Assembly (NCBI RefSeq): GCF_030867145.1
Contig: NC_134434.1
Coordinates: 5,766,001-5,830,000 of the forward strand
Direction: 5' to 3'
From: Opisthocomus hoazin
Taxonomy: Eukaryota; Chordata; Aves; Opisthocomiformes; Opisthocomidae
DNA length: 64,000 nucleotides
Shown: positions 13,313 through 23,475 of the stretch, piece by piece
Layout of the letters: each line of letters starts with the position of its first letter
Position numbering within the stretch: position 1 is the first letter of the stretch
The notes under the pieces: generated by a model
What the model was told of the DNA's origin: nothing
What the model saw: the letters and a program-made list of their open reading frames with translations, nothing else
The model's database searches: none
Translations under genes and position numbers: made by a program

Positions 13313-16300
13313 CCCCTGGGTTGGGAGAGGGAGAAAGGGAAGGCAGAAAGAAGGGGTGTGTTAGCAAACGCAGGGTCAGACCTTGGGCTGCGGCCGGGTG
13401 TCTTCAGCTGCAAACCTGGCTCCCAGTTTGCACCCAGGGAGCAAGGCGAGGCTGGGGGATGGGTTTCTAGCAGGTCTGTGATCTCAGGCAGGGTGGAAAT
13501 ATCCCGGCAGTGGTGTAAGGACTGGGAAGCTCAGATGTGGTTAGGGATGTTTCTGTGGGGAGAGGCTGCTGACGAGACGTGGGGTTGTTCTTGTGAGTGG
13601 TCTGGCCTGAAGTCCAAAGCGAAGGTTGCTGCCTGATTGCTGTTTCTCGGGGCTGGATCCCAGTGCTGTGGGGCTGGAGGAGGATCTGCTCCCGGTGGGC
13701 TCTGCCAGCCTGCTTGGTGGAGACCTGCTTGCAGATCCCAGAGCCGAGCCATGGGACTTGCGGTGGGGAGCTGCAGTCCACCCCTGCCCATCACCCGTGC
13801 TCAGAGCCAGCTGCTCACCAGCATCTCTCTGTCCGACTTGGATCTGGCCAGGGGAAGAGAGATCTGCCACCAGAGCTCCCAAGTGTTGTCTCTGCCTGCC
13901 CCTGCCTCAGCCTTTTCTGCAGATCAGCTGCTGCACAGGGGCTGAGATGTAACAGCAGAGATAGATATATAGAGAGCTCCAGGATATTTGTGCCAGAGGA
14001 AAACCATCATCGTGTTCATCATAACCACATTAGTGTCTGGAAGACATCAGGAATCTGCGGCTTAGCAGAGTCGTGCCCGCTGCCGGGGACGCAGCCCGAC
14101 AGCCTGTCTCCTGTCAGTCCCCTGCTCCACCGAGGTGAGGGAAAGCATCCCTGGGCTGTTAGGTCGCTGCATGCACACTTCTTTCCCTTATAGACTTTTC
14201 CTTCAATGTTTATGGCCAGGAACATCTTACCAGTCAGTTGGCTCAGGAATATTTCTGTTGACTGGGCTCGGTGACAGCAGACAGCGACGTCCCACTGCAT
14301 GGTGGTATCCTGCCACTTAGGCATGGCTGGGTCTCTGCTAGCAAAGCACCATCATCTGAACTACAGTTTTTATAGAGTATCCATTATTTTCTCACTGCAT
14401 TTCAGGTTTTACTTGATGTTCAGGGTCATGTTAGATGAGAAAAGCAAAGGGGAGGTATCAGCCCCTGGAACCCCTCAGCCATCAGCTCAGCTCCTGGGTT
14501 TCTAAGGGCTTTGGCTGAGTTGTAGCTGGGCAGAGATCTCACCTGGGACTTTTGGAGGAGGAAGATGCCCCACTTCATATCACAGCTTTCACTTTTAGCC
14601 CTGGCTAGGTCACACCGAAAGAGCATGAAGCCATGTATTACGATGGGCGCTCTCCTGAGGAACGGGAGTGGCAGGCAGCAATGGGGCAGGAGGATGGTGC
14701 TGAGATGAGGTCACTCTCTGCCTGGCCATGTTGAGAGGAGCTAGGACACGCATGCATCAGAGGTGTTGGTATGGAGGTGATACCTGATGACCTTGGGACA
14801 TGTGGGTGTTCAGCTCTCTCCTTCTCTTGTTAGTTCCTCCACTCAAGCTGAAAAAGGAGCTGCTGCTTGGCTCAGGCTGGGTTTGGCTCTGTTGCTCATG
14901 AGCGGGGTTGGATTTGGGGCCCATGAGACCTCCTGGATGGATTTTTCTCCACCTGAGGAAGCTCCCCATGTTTCTGAGCTCACCTCCCACTCCAGGGACA
15001 CCTCCTGTACTGAGGCTGGTGAGCTGAGAGGGTGCAGAGCATCCAGTGCACCATGTTTTCAGACTTCAGTGCCCTCCTTGCTTGGGCTGGCTCTGAGCAT
15101 CCCCCCCTGGAGACCACCTCCTCCTCTGTCCCAAATCTGACTTCACACCATGGACCCTGTGCGTGCAGCAGAGCTTCAGACAGAGCTATCGCCAGGCAAT
15201 GCTGCAGCTGCTATAGCTGTGCAGCCACTTCCCAACTCCGTGCCTCAGTTTCCCCTCCCAGCCTGGGACTGTCAGCTTCTCAAGGAAGGAAATGCTTCTT
15301 GCAAGGGCTCTTGCAGTACATAAGAAATGGGGCTATGGTCCTGCTGAGGCTGTGGCATGTGCCACCCTGGTGTGTGACACAGCCACGCTAAAGGGTGACA
15401 AAGAGGGACACTGCGCAGCTTCTCCTCCGGGGCTTCAGGTCGTGGCCCACTGGAGGGTGTGGGGTGCTGCATGGGCAAGCGTGGTTCTGGTCTGGCACAG
15501 CCAACATGGCCTGGGGCAGGATACGGGCACCCCGTGTCCGCTGGCCATGGGGTGCCAGCAGCATCCCCACCTTCCCAGCATCGCACCCTGCCCCGCTGCA
15601 GCACCCCAGCAGGTTTTCACAGCGGGTCTTCAATGGTGGCTGTGGAGGAACGATGGGCAGCTGGGAGAGGTGGAGGTGTCCAAGGACTGTCACTGTACCA
15701 AGGCCTCCCACTGCAGCCAGATGTGTCCCATTTTCCCCCAGATATGGGGTTTCTGTGGTGCTGGGGGTCCTCTCTCTAGCACCCATGGGTGCTGAGGAGA
15801 CATGGAATGTGCACGGGCAGCAGGTCCATGACCCAGCCCCGACTCTGGGAGCTGGCATGGGGCGGCACATCTCCACCCACTGTGGCACTGCCTGGCCGTG
15901 GTGGCACTGAGATGCTCCCAGCAGTGGCTGGAGGGCACCAACAGCGCGATGCCATCCGGCAGCGCGACGCCCTCCAGCTGCATCCCGCGCCGGAGCAGCA
16001 GCTACCGGAGCAGGGCTCAGCATCCCCGCAGCCGCCCGGGACCGTGGCCCGGCTCCAGCCCCGCCGGCGCTGCCAGGCTGCCGTGCCAGCTCTCCCGCCT
16101 GCCCGCCGCACCGGCCGCCCGGGCGAAGCCGCCGTGTCCCCAGCCATGGGGGCCCATTAGAAATGAAATGTTCCTACTGGGGTATTTTATTTGCACACTT
16201 CAGTAGAGTGGACACCAAAAGGCTTTGCTAATGCTTCATGGGCTGCTAATTTCCTCTCTGACCCGCATTGTCGGAGGGTGACCCCGGCCCGAATCTCTCG

Positions 16301-16734
16301 GCAATGAATGCCAAAGGCTGACACCGGCCCGGGTTAGGGGTGACAAAGGGGCCTCTGTGGGCTCCGGGCAGGCTCCAGTTGGGAGCTGGAGAACAGGGGG
16401 AATTTGTGTGGCTCTCAAAAGCTCTGGGTGGCACAATAAGGGAGGCCCCGGGGTCTCCCAGGAAGACAGAGGCGGCCCAGGGAAGCCGGGCTGGGGGAGG
16501 CGGGCGGGAGGACGGTTTCCTTTGTGAGCAGCTTTCTTTAGAAAGGAAGGGTTTTCTGAATGCCCCCTTCGCCGACCCAGTCGGGGCCTGGCAGATGGAT
16601 ATCACAGGCACGCTGCTTATTCATGGCAGGCTGCAGCTTTGAGCCGTCCCCCCCCCTTCCCCCGGCCTTTTATTCATTTTAAGGCTAATTTGTTTTGTTA
16701 ATGTTTTCTTGCCCTCCCCCTCTCTCCTGGGCAG

Positions 16735-16809
16735 ATTGTGACTCGTACTGCAAGGCCTCCAAGGGGAAACTGAAGATCAACATGAAGAAGTACTGTAAGA
16801 AAGACTACG
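16735..16809 (+). CDS. NTN1: Netrin-1, penultimate coding exon
   Basis: A 75-base exon preceded by a C/T-rich tract ending in CAG and followed by a consensus GTGAGT donor at 16810. It begins with the last two bases of an Asp codon and ends with the first base of an Ala codon, so it is phase 1 on both sides. It encodes [20 protein letters not shown] followed by KKDY, the linker from the third laminin-type EGF repeat into the C-terminal netrin (NTR/C345C) domain. It supplies the first cysteines of that domain. Netrin-1 is a secreted, laminin-related guidance cue that binds DCC and UNC5 receptors. Its residues match netrin-1 more closely than other netrins as I know them, and the STX8 neighbour agrees. 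The large N-terminal exons (laminin VI domain and EGF repeats) lie outside the window. Confidence 0.95.
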
Positions 16810-16837
16810 GTGAGTCGCCCTCTCGGCCGCCGCTTCC

Positions 16838-17013
16838 CAGGGACCAGCGGTTGCGAAGGGATGTGGAACCGGAGCATCTCCCTCCCGGGGTGTCCCCAAG
16901 ACCTCCCAGCCCAGGGACAGGCTCCCATGGATGAGCAGTTGCGAAGGGATGCAGAGCAGGAGCATCTCCCTCCTGGGGTGTCCCCGAGCCCCCCCAGCCC
17001 GGGGACAGGTCAC
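16838..17013. repeat. 88-base tandem duplication, two units
   Basis: Two adjacent units share TTGCGAAGGGATG, then GGAGCATCTCCCTCC, GGGGTGTCCCC and CAGCCC.GGGACAG in the same order and with an 88-base offset (TTGCG at 16851 and 16939). A third partial start, 'ACCAGCGGGGTCCC', follows. The array begins about 30 bases inside the intron from the exon donor. Confidence 0.88.
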
Positions 17014-17544
17014 CAGCGGGGTCCCAACTGCAGCCGGGGCCAGGCAGCCCAGCTCTGCTCTGCGGCAGCCGCCCGCGCCGGGGTGCGTGCGATGTGGGGA
17101 ATGGTTTTTGTCAGGTTTGGAGAGGAAGCCCTGCATAGCGACGCTCGATGAAGGAGCGATTGCAACGTGTGGCTTGGGAAAGATGAGTCCCACCACAGGT
17201 GCTGAGACAACCTCCAAGTCAGGGTTGGCAGTGTCCTCGTCCCAAGGTGTCTTCCAGGCTACGATGACGCCGTGTGCTGTCTTCTCTCACTGTGCTGTTG
17301 CGTGCAGCAGCGTTTGAAAATTCTGCTTTGCTGTGGGGACAAGCGGCAGGTGGTTCCTCAGCGTCGGGATGCATCACCCTTTTAATCCCCAGGCAATTTC
17401 AGGGGTGGTGCAGCCCTGGGACAAGCCAGGGAAGCTGTGGGATCCCCATCCATGCTGGTACTTGAGGATCTGAGCACCCTCCCATACACCAGATTTTTAA
17501 CGCGGGTCCGTTCCCGTTGGAGTCACCAAAGAGCTCATGGTGGA

Positions 17545-18152
17545 GGTGGCCTGGGGTGCATTAAGCAGAGTGTGGCCAGCAGGTCGAGGGAGGTTCTCCT
17601 TCCCCTCTGCTCTGCCCTAGTGAGGCCCCATCTGCAGTGCTGTGTCCAGTGCTGGGATCCCCGGTTTAAGAAAGATGAGGAGCTACTGGAAAGAGTCCAG
17701 CGGAGGGCTACGAGGATGAGGAGGGGACTGGAGCATCTCTCCTACGAGGAGAGGCTGAGGGAGCTGGGCTTGTTCAGCCTGGAGAAGAGAAGGCTGAGAG
17801 GGGACATTAGAAATGCCTCTAAATATCTTCAGGGTGGGGGTCAGGAGGACGGGGCCAGACTCTTTCCAGTGGTGCCCAGCGACAGGACAAGTTCAGCGGG
17901 CACAAACTGAAGCCGAGGAAGTTCCAACTGAAGATGAGGTAGAACTTCTTCCCTCTGAGGGTGACGGAGCCCTGGCCCAGGCTGCCCAGGGAGGCTGTGG
18001 AGTCTCCTTCTCTGGAGATATTCCAGACCCACCTGGCCGTGGTGCTGTGCAGCCTGCTCTGGGTGACCCTGCTTGGGCAGGGGGTTGGGCTGGGTGACCC
18101 ACAGAGGTCCCTGCCAACCCCGACCATTCTCTCATTCTGTGATTCTGTGATT
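17545..18152 (+). mobile_element. CR1 LINE 3' portion, sense in NTN1 intron
   Basis: About 608 bases of 5'-truncated CR1. The ORF2 remnant begins near [20 protein letters not shown] and runs through [33 protein letters not shown] and [21 protein letters not shown] small deletion after the 'SDRT' motif (near 17890) and a stop at 17940 break the frame. The end at 18130-18152 has about three ATTCTGTG-type units. The copy is a dead fragment, too short to encode the endonuclease or the reverse-transcriptase core. Confidence 0.95.
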
Positions 18153-18402
18153 ATCTCTTCTCCCCCCCCCAGACTGTAGTGGGGGGAGCAGTCCGCAGGA
18201 GGGACCAGACATGAGCCTTCGGGTTTGACCCCGGGATGGGGAGCGGGCTGTGCATGGGTGAGCCTGGCTTTGAGCTGAGCCTTCAAACTTTTGAACAACC
18301 AGGGAATTACGAGGTGCTGCAGGACAGGGTTTAGCATCCGCCAGGGCAGCGGTTACCCCAGTGTCTGCCAGCCCTTCCCCTCCACAGTAGAGGAATGCAT
18401 AA

Positions 18403-18472
18403 AATATACGTATGTATGCATGCATATATATGCATGTGTGTGTGTGTATATGTGTGTGTTTATATATATTTT
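18403..18472. repeat. TG/TA/TATG microsatellite
   Basis: Alternating purine-pyrimidine sequence made of GTATGCATGCATATATATGCA, then (TG)n, TATATG, (TG)n and TATATATA. It is compound and interrupted, about 70 bases long, and lies roughly 250 bases downstream of a CR1 copy. Confidence 0.9.
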
Positions 18473-21040
18473 TGCCAAATTACCAAGAAAAAACAAAACC
18501 ACCCCATCTGCATCAAAGCATCCAGAGGTGAAGATACCTCCTCCCTCTTTCTAACACACTGCCAGCAGCAACTCCACGTGTCTGGGAAGTGTTTGCCAGA
18601 GCAGAACAAATTCCCATTTAACAGCACTTCCCAGGACAAGGCGCTTCCCGGCAGGGCCGGCCGAGGGATGCTCCGCGCTGGCTCTGTGCTCTGGCACCTC
18701 CCCGTGAGGCCGAGGGAAGGAAGAGGGCTCGGAGGCAAATGTTTTATTTGCATTCCCATTTATTCTTCCATTACCCATGTGGCAAAACGGTTGCAGAGAG
18801 CATCGCTAGGCAAGGAGGAGCTGCCAAGTCTGGGGCCATGCTCGTGGTCCCCATCCAGCGAGGCCGCGCCGAGGTCTGGCCATGCTCCTAGGAGCTGCCA
18901 GAGGTTCATCAGATGTTGGAAAGGTCCAGAAAAATCCCTTTTCCCTTAGAGGAAAGGGTTTAATCGCACATGAGAAACTCACTGCTAGAACATGAGGTTA
19001 TTAAAGACAGCAGTGGGACTGAGCACCAGGCTATTAAAGCCACTGGGCTACTCGCAGGTGGATTCTCTGCTGGCTAATAAGGTACAAATGCGCTTCCCGC
19101 ACGTGGCACGTACATCCCTTCGTTTTCCCACCTGGCTTCTGCAGCACCTCCTAAGGGCTGAGCTCATTTGCTCTCTGAAGAGGGGAGAAAGCAGCCATTT
19201 GATGGCAGGAAACTTGGACCTGTCGGGATCCAGCTGGCCCCAGGGGTTCAGAGGATGGCAGGGAGGAAAAAAAAGGCCCGTGCAGCCCCCTCGAAGCACG
19301 CTTCCAGCCAAGCAGCGTCGTCTTTCCCTGCGGCTCTCGGGGTGAGGGCTGCAATGTCTTGGTGGCGGCAGCGCTCGGGCTTTGCTCGAGGGACAGCCCC
19401 AGCGTGGTTTGGCTGCTTGGCTTGTCCGACCTCCCCCAGGGAGATGTTCCTTGGGGGTTTGGGTAAAAGCTTGCTCTTAGTTCTGTTTGAGGCTGTAGAG
19501 TGGTCTCAGGGGCTTCAACAGACCCTGGGGGAGATGAGGGCAGCTCAAGAGCCCTCTCGCGCAGGAGATACCCCCAGAGTGATGAGTAGGGGTGCTGGAA
19601 AGAGCTTTTCTTTTGTGCAAAAGCACAAGTGAGCCAAAGCTGTTTGCCGGGGTGAGTGAGTGCAGGCTTTCCCAGCACGGGAACTGGGGTGCTCCCACCC
19701 AAGCCCTGCTGGCCCTTGGGGGGGGGGTCCCCAACCAGCCCCACAGCCCCAACCAGCCCCGCAGCCATGGCCAATTTGCTTTTTCAAGAGCAAAACCAGC
19801 CCGGCGAGGCAGCAGGGCAGGCGATGCCACAGCACAGGCCGGCCGTGCCGGGGCAGCCCACGCTTTTGGCAGGGCCAGGGAGGGAAGAAAGGGTTGAAAA
19901 GGTGCAGGAAAGGATAATAAAGACTTTGGGACTGACACCCCAGCAGGAAGCCAATTAGGAGGCTCTTTTCCTCACCGTTACGCCAGCATCGCTGGGCTGA
20001 ATGTCCTAAAGGGCCCTAATTAGCTTGAGCAGAGTTCCTTCTCCCGCCGGCTCAATCGGGAAGCTATCATCCGCCCCACGCTCCTCAATGGGGCTTTTTA
20101 GCTCCCCGCTTCATTCAGCGATTCAAAAGGGATATTTTCCCTTATTTATTTTTCTTATCTGTTTGTTTTTGTTGGGTTTGTGGGGTTTTTTTCTTTTTAT
20201 TTTAAATTGGGCTCTTTCCCGCGAGATGGGTTTTGGTGCAAATATTTGGAGTGAAACAGGGCGCGGGGAGGGCAGGCTGGCAGATTTGGGGGGGGGAGGC
20301 ACGTAAGAACAGAAGCAGAAAAGATTTTTCGGGGTTTATTTTGACTGCCTTGGTGGAGTGCAACGGTCGCTCGGCTCCCAGAAAACCAGGGGTACAGGAG
20401 GGGGTGGGTTTGGGGCAGTTAAAATTAGCCCAGGGAAGCAGGAGGGGGATCTGCGCTGAGCCCCGGGGAGGATGGAGGTCCTCCCATGGCCCGAAAGGAG
20501 AGGGGATTATTTTATCAGGGCAGGTGATGCTGCTCCAGGTGATGCGGGATCATCCCTCGCTCGCTCGGGTGCCGCCGTTTGAGCCCCATCTTTGGGGCTT
20601 TTCCCGCTGTCTGTGTGGTGAGGTTCATCCGACTGGGATGGGCAGCTGCGGTAAAGGAATCGTGGAGCTTTTTAATCCCAGTTTTCCCCCGACCCTGAGT
20701 TCTCTGCACTGCGGTGGGGCCCGATCCTGCGCAGGTGATGCCGGAGCGTGTTGCTGGGTATCGGCAGTGTGGTCCCAGCCATTGCCCCCGTGCCCTGCCC
20801 GGGTCCCTGGTGCAGCACTGGGGAGGGGATGGGGGTGAGGAGTGGGATCCTCGTCCGAAAGGTGAGATCATCTGCTCACTCTGCCCTTTCTTGGAAAAAA
20901 AAAAAGTAAAAAAAAAAATCCTTCCTTTCGCGGAGCCTTCACTTAGTCACCCCCTTTGTCGAGAGGAGCTTGGCAGGGGCTGGTGGAAAAAAGCAAAACC
21001 TGTTTTCAAAAGGCAGCTTGAAAAGAGGGAGGGGGGGAGA

Positions 21041-21087
21041 AAAAACCCTGAATCCACAGAAAAAACCCTGAATCCACAGAAAAACCC
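21041..21087. repeat. 20-base direct tandem repeat
   Basis: The 20-base unit AAAAACCCTGAATCCACAGA occurs twice in perfect tandem (21041-21060 and 21061-21080), followed by a partial third unit. It is a simple local duplication in the last NTN1 intron. Confidence 0.93.
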
Positions 21088-21444
21088 AAGACATGGGGGG
21101 AAGCACCGTCCCTGGCTCGCAGCCCCTTCCACCACCCTGGAAGGTGAGAAATCCCGTTCCCGGAGCAGGGAAGCGCTGAGCAATTCCTCTCCTTGACTGC
21201 ATCCCGAGGGAGTGAGCTGGGACAGCGAGGGGTCCCCGGCACTGCGGGGAGGGACCGTGCCCGGCTAGGGCGCACCTAGACCGGCTGGGATTAGGGGCCA
21301 TAAATCTCCAATATTAAACCAGTAGGAAATTGGCAACCGGAGGCAGGCAAAGCCATCACCAAATATATTAAAAATAAAAAAAAAAGAAGGGGGGGAAATC
21401 CCATTTTAACCCTTTGCTCCAGTGAGGATTCAGCCTTTCCCACT

Positions 21445-22045
21445 CCTGGGGTGCATTAGGAGGAGTGTGGGCAGCAGATTGAGGGACGTTCTCCTCCCCC
21501 TCTACACTTCCCTAGTGAGGCCCCATCTGCAGTGCTGTGTCCAGTTCTGGGCTCCCCAGTTCAGGAAAGATGAGGAGCTACTGGAGAGAGTCCAGCGGAG
21601 GGCTGTGAGGATGGTGAGGGGACTGGAGCATCTCTCCTACGAGGAGAGGCTGAGGGAGCTGGGCTTGTTCAGCCTGGAGAAGAGAAGGCTGAGAGGGGAC
21701 CTTAGAAATGCCTCTAAATATCTGCAGGGTGGGGGTCAGGAGGATGGGGCCAGACTCTTTTCAGTGGTGCCCAGAGACAGGACAAGGGGCAACGGGCACA
21801 AACTGAAGCCGAGGAAGTTCCAGCTGAAGACGAGGAAGAACTTCTTCCCTCTGAGGGTGACGGAGCCCTGGCCCAGGCTGCCCAGGGAGGCTGTGGAGTC
21901 TCCTTCTCTGGAGATATTCCAGCCCCGCCTGGACACGGTGCTGTGCAGCCTGCTGTGGGTGACCCTGCTTGGGCAGGGGGTTGGGCTGGGTGACCCACAG
22001 AGGTCCCTTCTGACCCCGAACATTCTGTGATTCTCTCATTCTGTC
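21445..22045 (+). mobile_element. CR1 LINE 3' portion, sense; arm of inverted repeat
   Basis: A 5'-truncated CR1 of about 600 bases with the ORF2 C-terminal frame still open from about 21422 to 22030. It reads [20 protein letters not shown], then [54 protein letters not shown] and [20 protein letters not shown]. It ends in degenerate ATTCTGTG units at 22022-22045. It shares the VVPRDRT and QLKTRKN variants only with the antisense copy at 22781-23475, so the two are the closest pair in the window. The frame has no start or enzyme core of its own and is a remnant. Confidence 0.95.
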
Positions 22046-22780
22046 CCTGGGCTGCGAGAGGGGACGGAAGGTCCCCGGTCCCCTCCTGCATCTCCCGGCA
22101 CAGGGTGCTGGGCAATGCTACCCCCAGGGCCGTGATGCTGCCCAGCGCCTTGAGCCTTGGCCGGGAGCCTCCAGCCATAAGAAAGACCAAAAGGCTTGAA
22201 GTTACAGATGAAAGCGGAGGGGGGAGGGATGACTTGATGTTAATAAAAACAAAAAACAACCCCAAAACCCTCAAAACAACATGTTTGAGGGCAGCAGTGT
22301 AAAGGCTGAAGTAAAAGTAGCGCCTCACAACATTCAGAGACCATGAGTCAGGGGCCCCAAAATCATGAGACTGCCGTGAAAAGAGCGAGGCTGGGGAAAA
22401 AAAAAAAATTATTTTTTTGTCTTTTTTATTTGCTTTTGCGGTTTGTGATCAATCTTCTGGTTTCCATGTTTCCCGTGCCAAAGCTGACCTAGGACTGGGT
22501 GAAAAACCCCAAATGGGGAGCAGCGCTGCTCTGGCCCCGGGAAAGGATCCCAGGGGACCGCGGGGGTGGCAACGGGAGCAGAGCTGTTTGCTGGGAGAGA
22601 CAAGAGGGGCTTTAAGAAGGGCAGATGGAAACGGGTGCCCGGGACAGCGGCTGCGGAGTCCCAGCCTGAGCCGGGGCTTTCCAAAGGCTCGGGTCCCTTC
22701 GCGCCGCAGAAGCAGAGCAAAACCCATCTGGATTTTACTCCAACCAGCAGCAAAAGGTGATCCCGACACCATTCGGGTTT

Positions 22781-23475
22781 CACAGAATCACAGAATGATG
22801 GGGGTTGGCAGGGACCTCTGTGGGTCACCCAGCCCAACCCCCTGCCCAAGCAGAGTCACCCACAGCAGGCTGCACAGCACCGCGTCCAGGCGGGGCTGGA
22901 ATATCTCCAGAGAAGGAGACTCCACAGCCTCCCTGGGCAGCCTGGGCCAGGGCTCCGTCACCCTCAGAGGGAAGAAGTTCTTCCTCGTCTTCAGCTGGAA
23001 CTTCCTCGGCTTCAGTTTGTGCCCGTTGCCCCTTGTCCTGTCTCTGGGCACCACTGAAAAGAGTCTGGCCCCATCCTCCTGACCCCCACCCTGCAGATAT
23101 TTATCAGCATTTCTAAGGTCCCCTCTCAGCCTTCTCTTCTCCAGGCTGAACAAGCCCAGCTCCCTCAGCCTCTCCTCGTAGGAGAGATGCTCCAGTCCCC
23201 TCACCATCCTCACAGCCCTCCGCTGGACTCTCTCCAGTAGCTCCTCATCTTTCCTGAACTGGGGAGCCCAGAACTGGACACAGCACTGCAGATGGGGCCT
23301 CACTAGGGCAGAGTAGAGGGGGAGGAGAACCTCCCTCGACCTGCTGCCCACACTCCTCCTAATGCACCCCAGGATCCCATTGGCCTTCTTGGCAGACAGG
23401 GCACACTGCTGGCTCATGGTCAATTTGTCACCCATCAGCACACCAGGACCCCTCAGCCACCTTTTTCTCAGAAAG
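22781..23475 (-). mobile_element. CR1 LINE, longest copy, antisense; arm of inverted repeat
   Basis: This is the longest CR1 fragment of this subfamily here, about 695 bases in minus orientation. The open frame from 23504 down to 22788 (238 codons) reads [40 protein letters not shown] and [20 protein letters not shown]. It then runs through to the PTPIIL end just before the terminal CACAGAAT units at 22781-22796. That is the C-terminal end of CR1 ORF2, downstream of the reverse-transcriptase core. The right edge near 23475 is approximate. Intactness over 230 codons suggests a fairly young insertion, but the piece cannot encode a full enzyme. Confidence 0.95.

Larger units (their letters stand above)
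1..16734 (+). other. NTN1: NTN1 intron (5' part outside window)
   Basis: This stretch precedes a clear NTN1 exon and is read as the intron upstream of it. No frame in it resembles the netrin laminin-EGF exons that should lie further 5', so those exons are probably outside the window. It contains a CR1 3' end at 5190-5471, an antisense CR1 at 10284-10712, a CATCCC-type minisatellite at 6455-6700 and CpG-rich patches near 7000-7900 and 15900-16150. The remaining DNA is unique-looking and mixed in composition. Open frames up to about 210 codons here are in GC-rich sequence, overlap on both strands and show no recognisable domains. Exons shorter than about 50 bases could have been missed. Confidence 0.7.

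Noticed and set aside
18181..19970. Open frames on both strands between CR1 and the T-rich tract in the NTN1 intron
   Set aside because: All are under about 210 codons, overlap each other and have biased composition. None shows a domain or splice signals.
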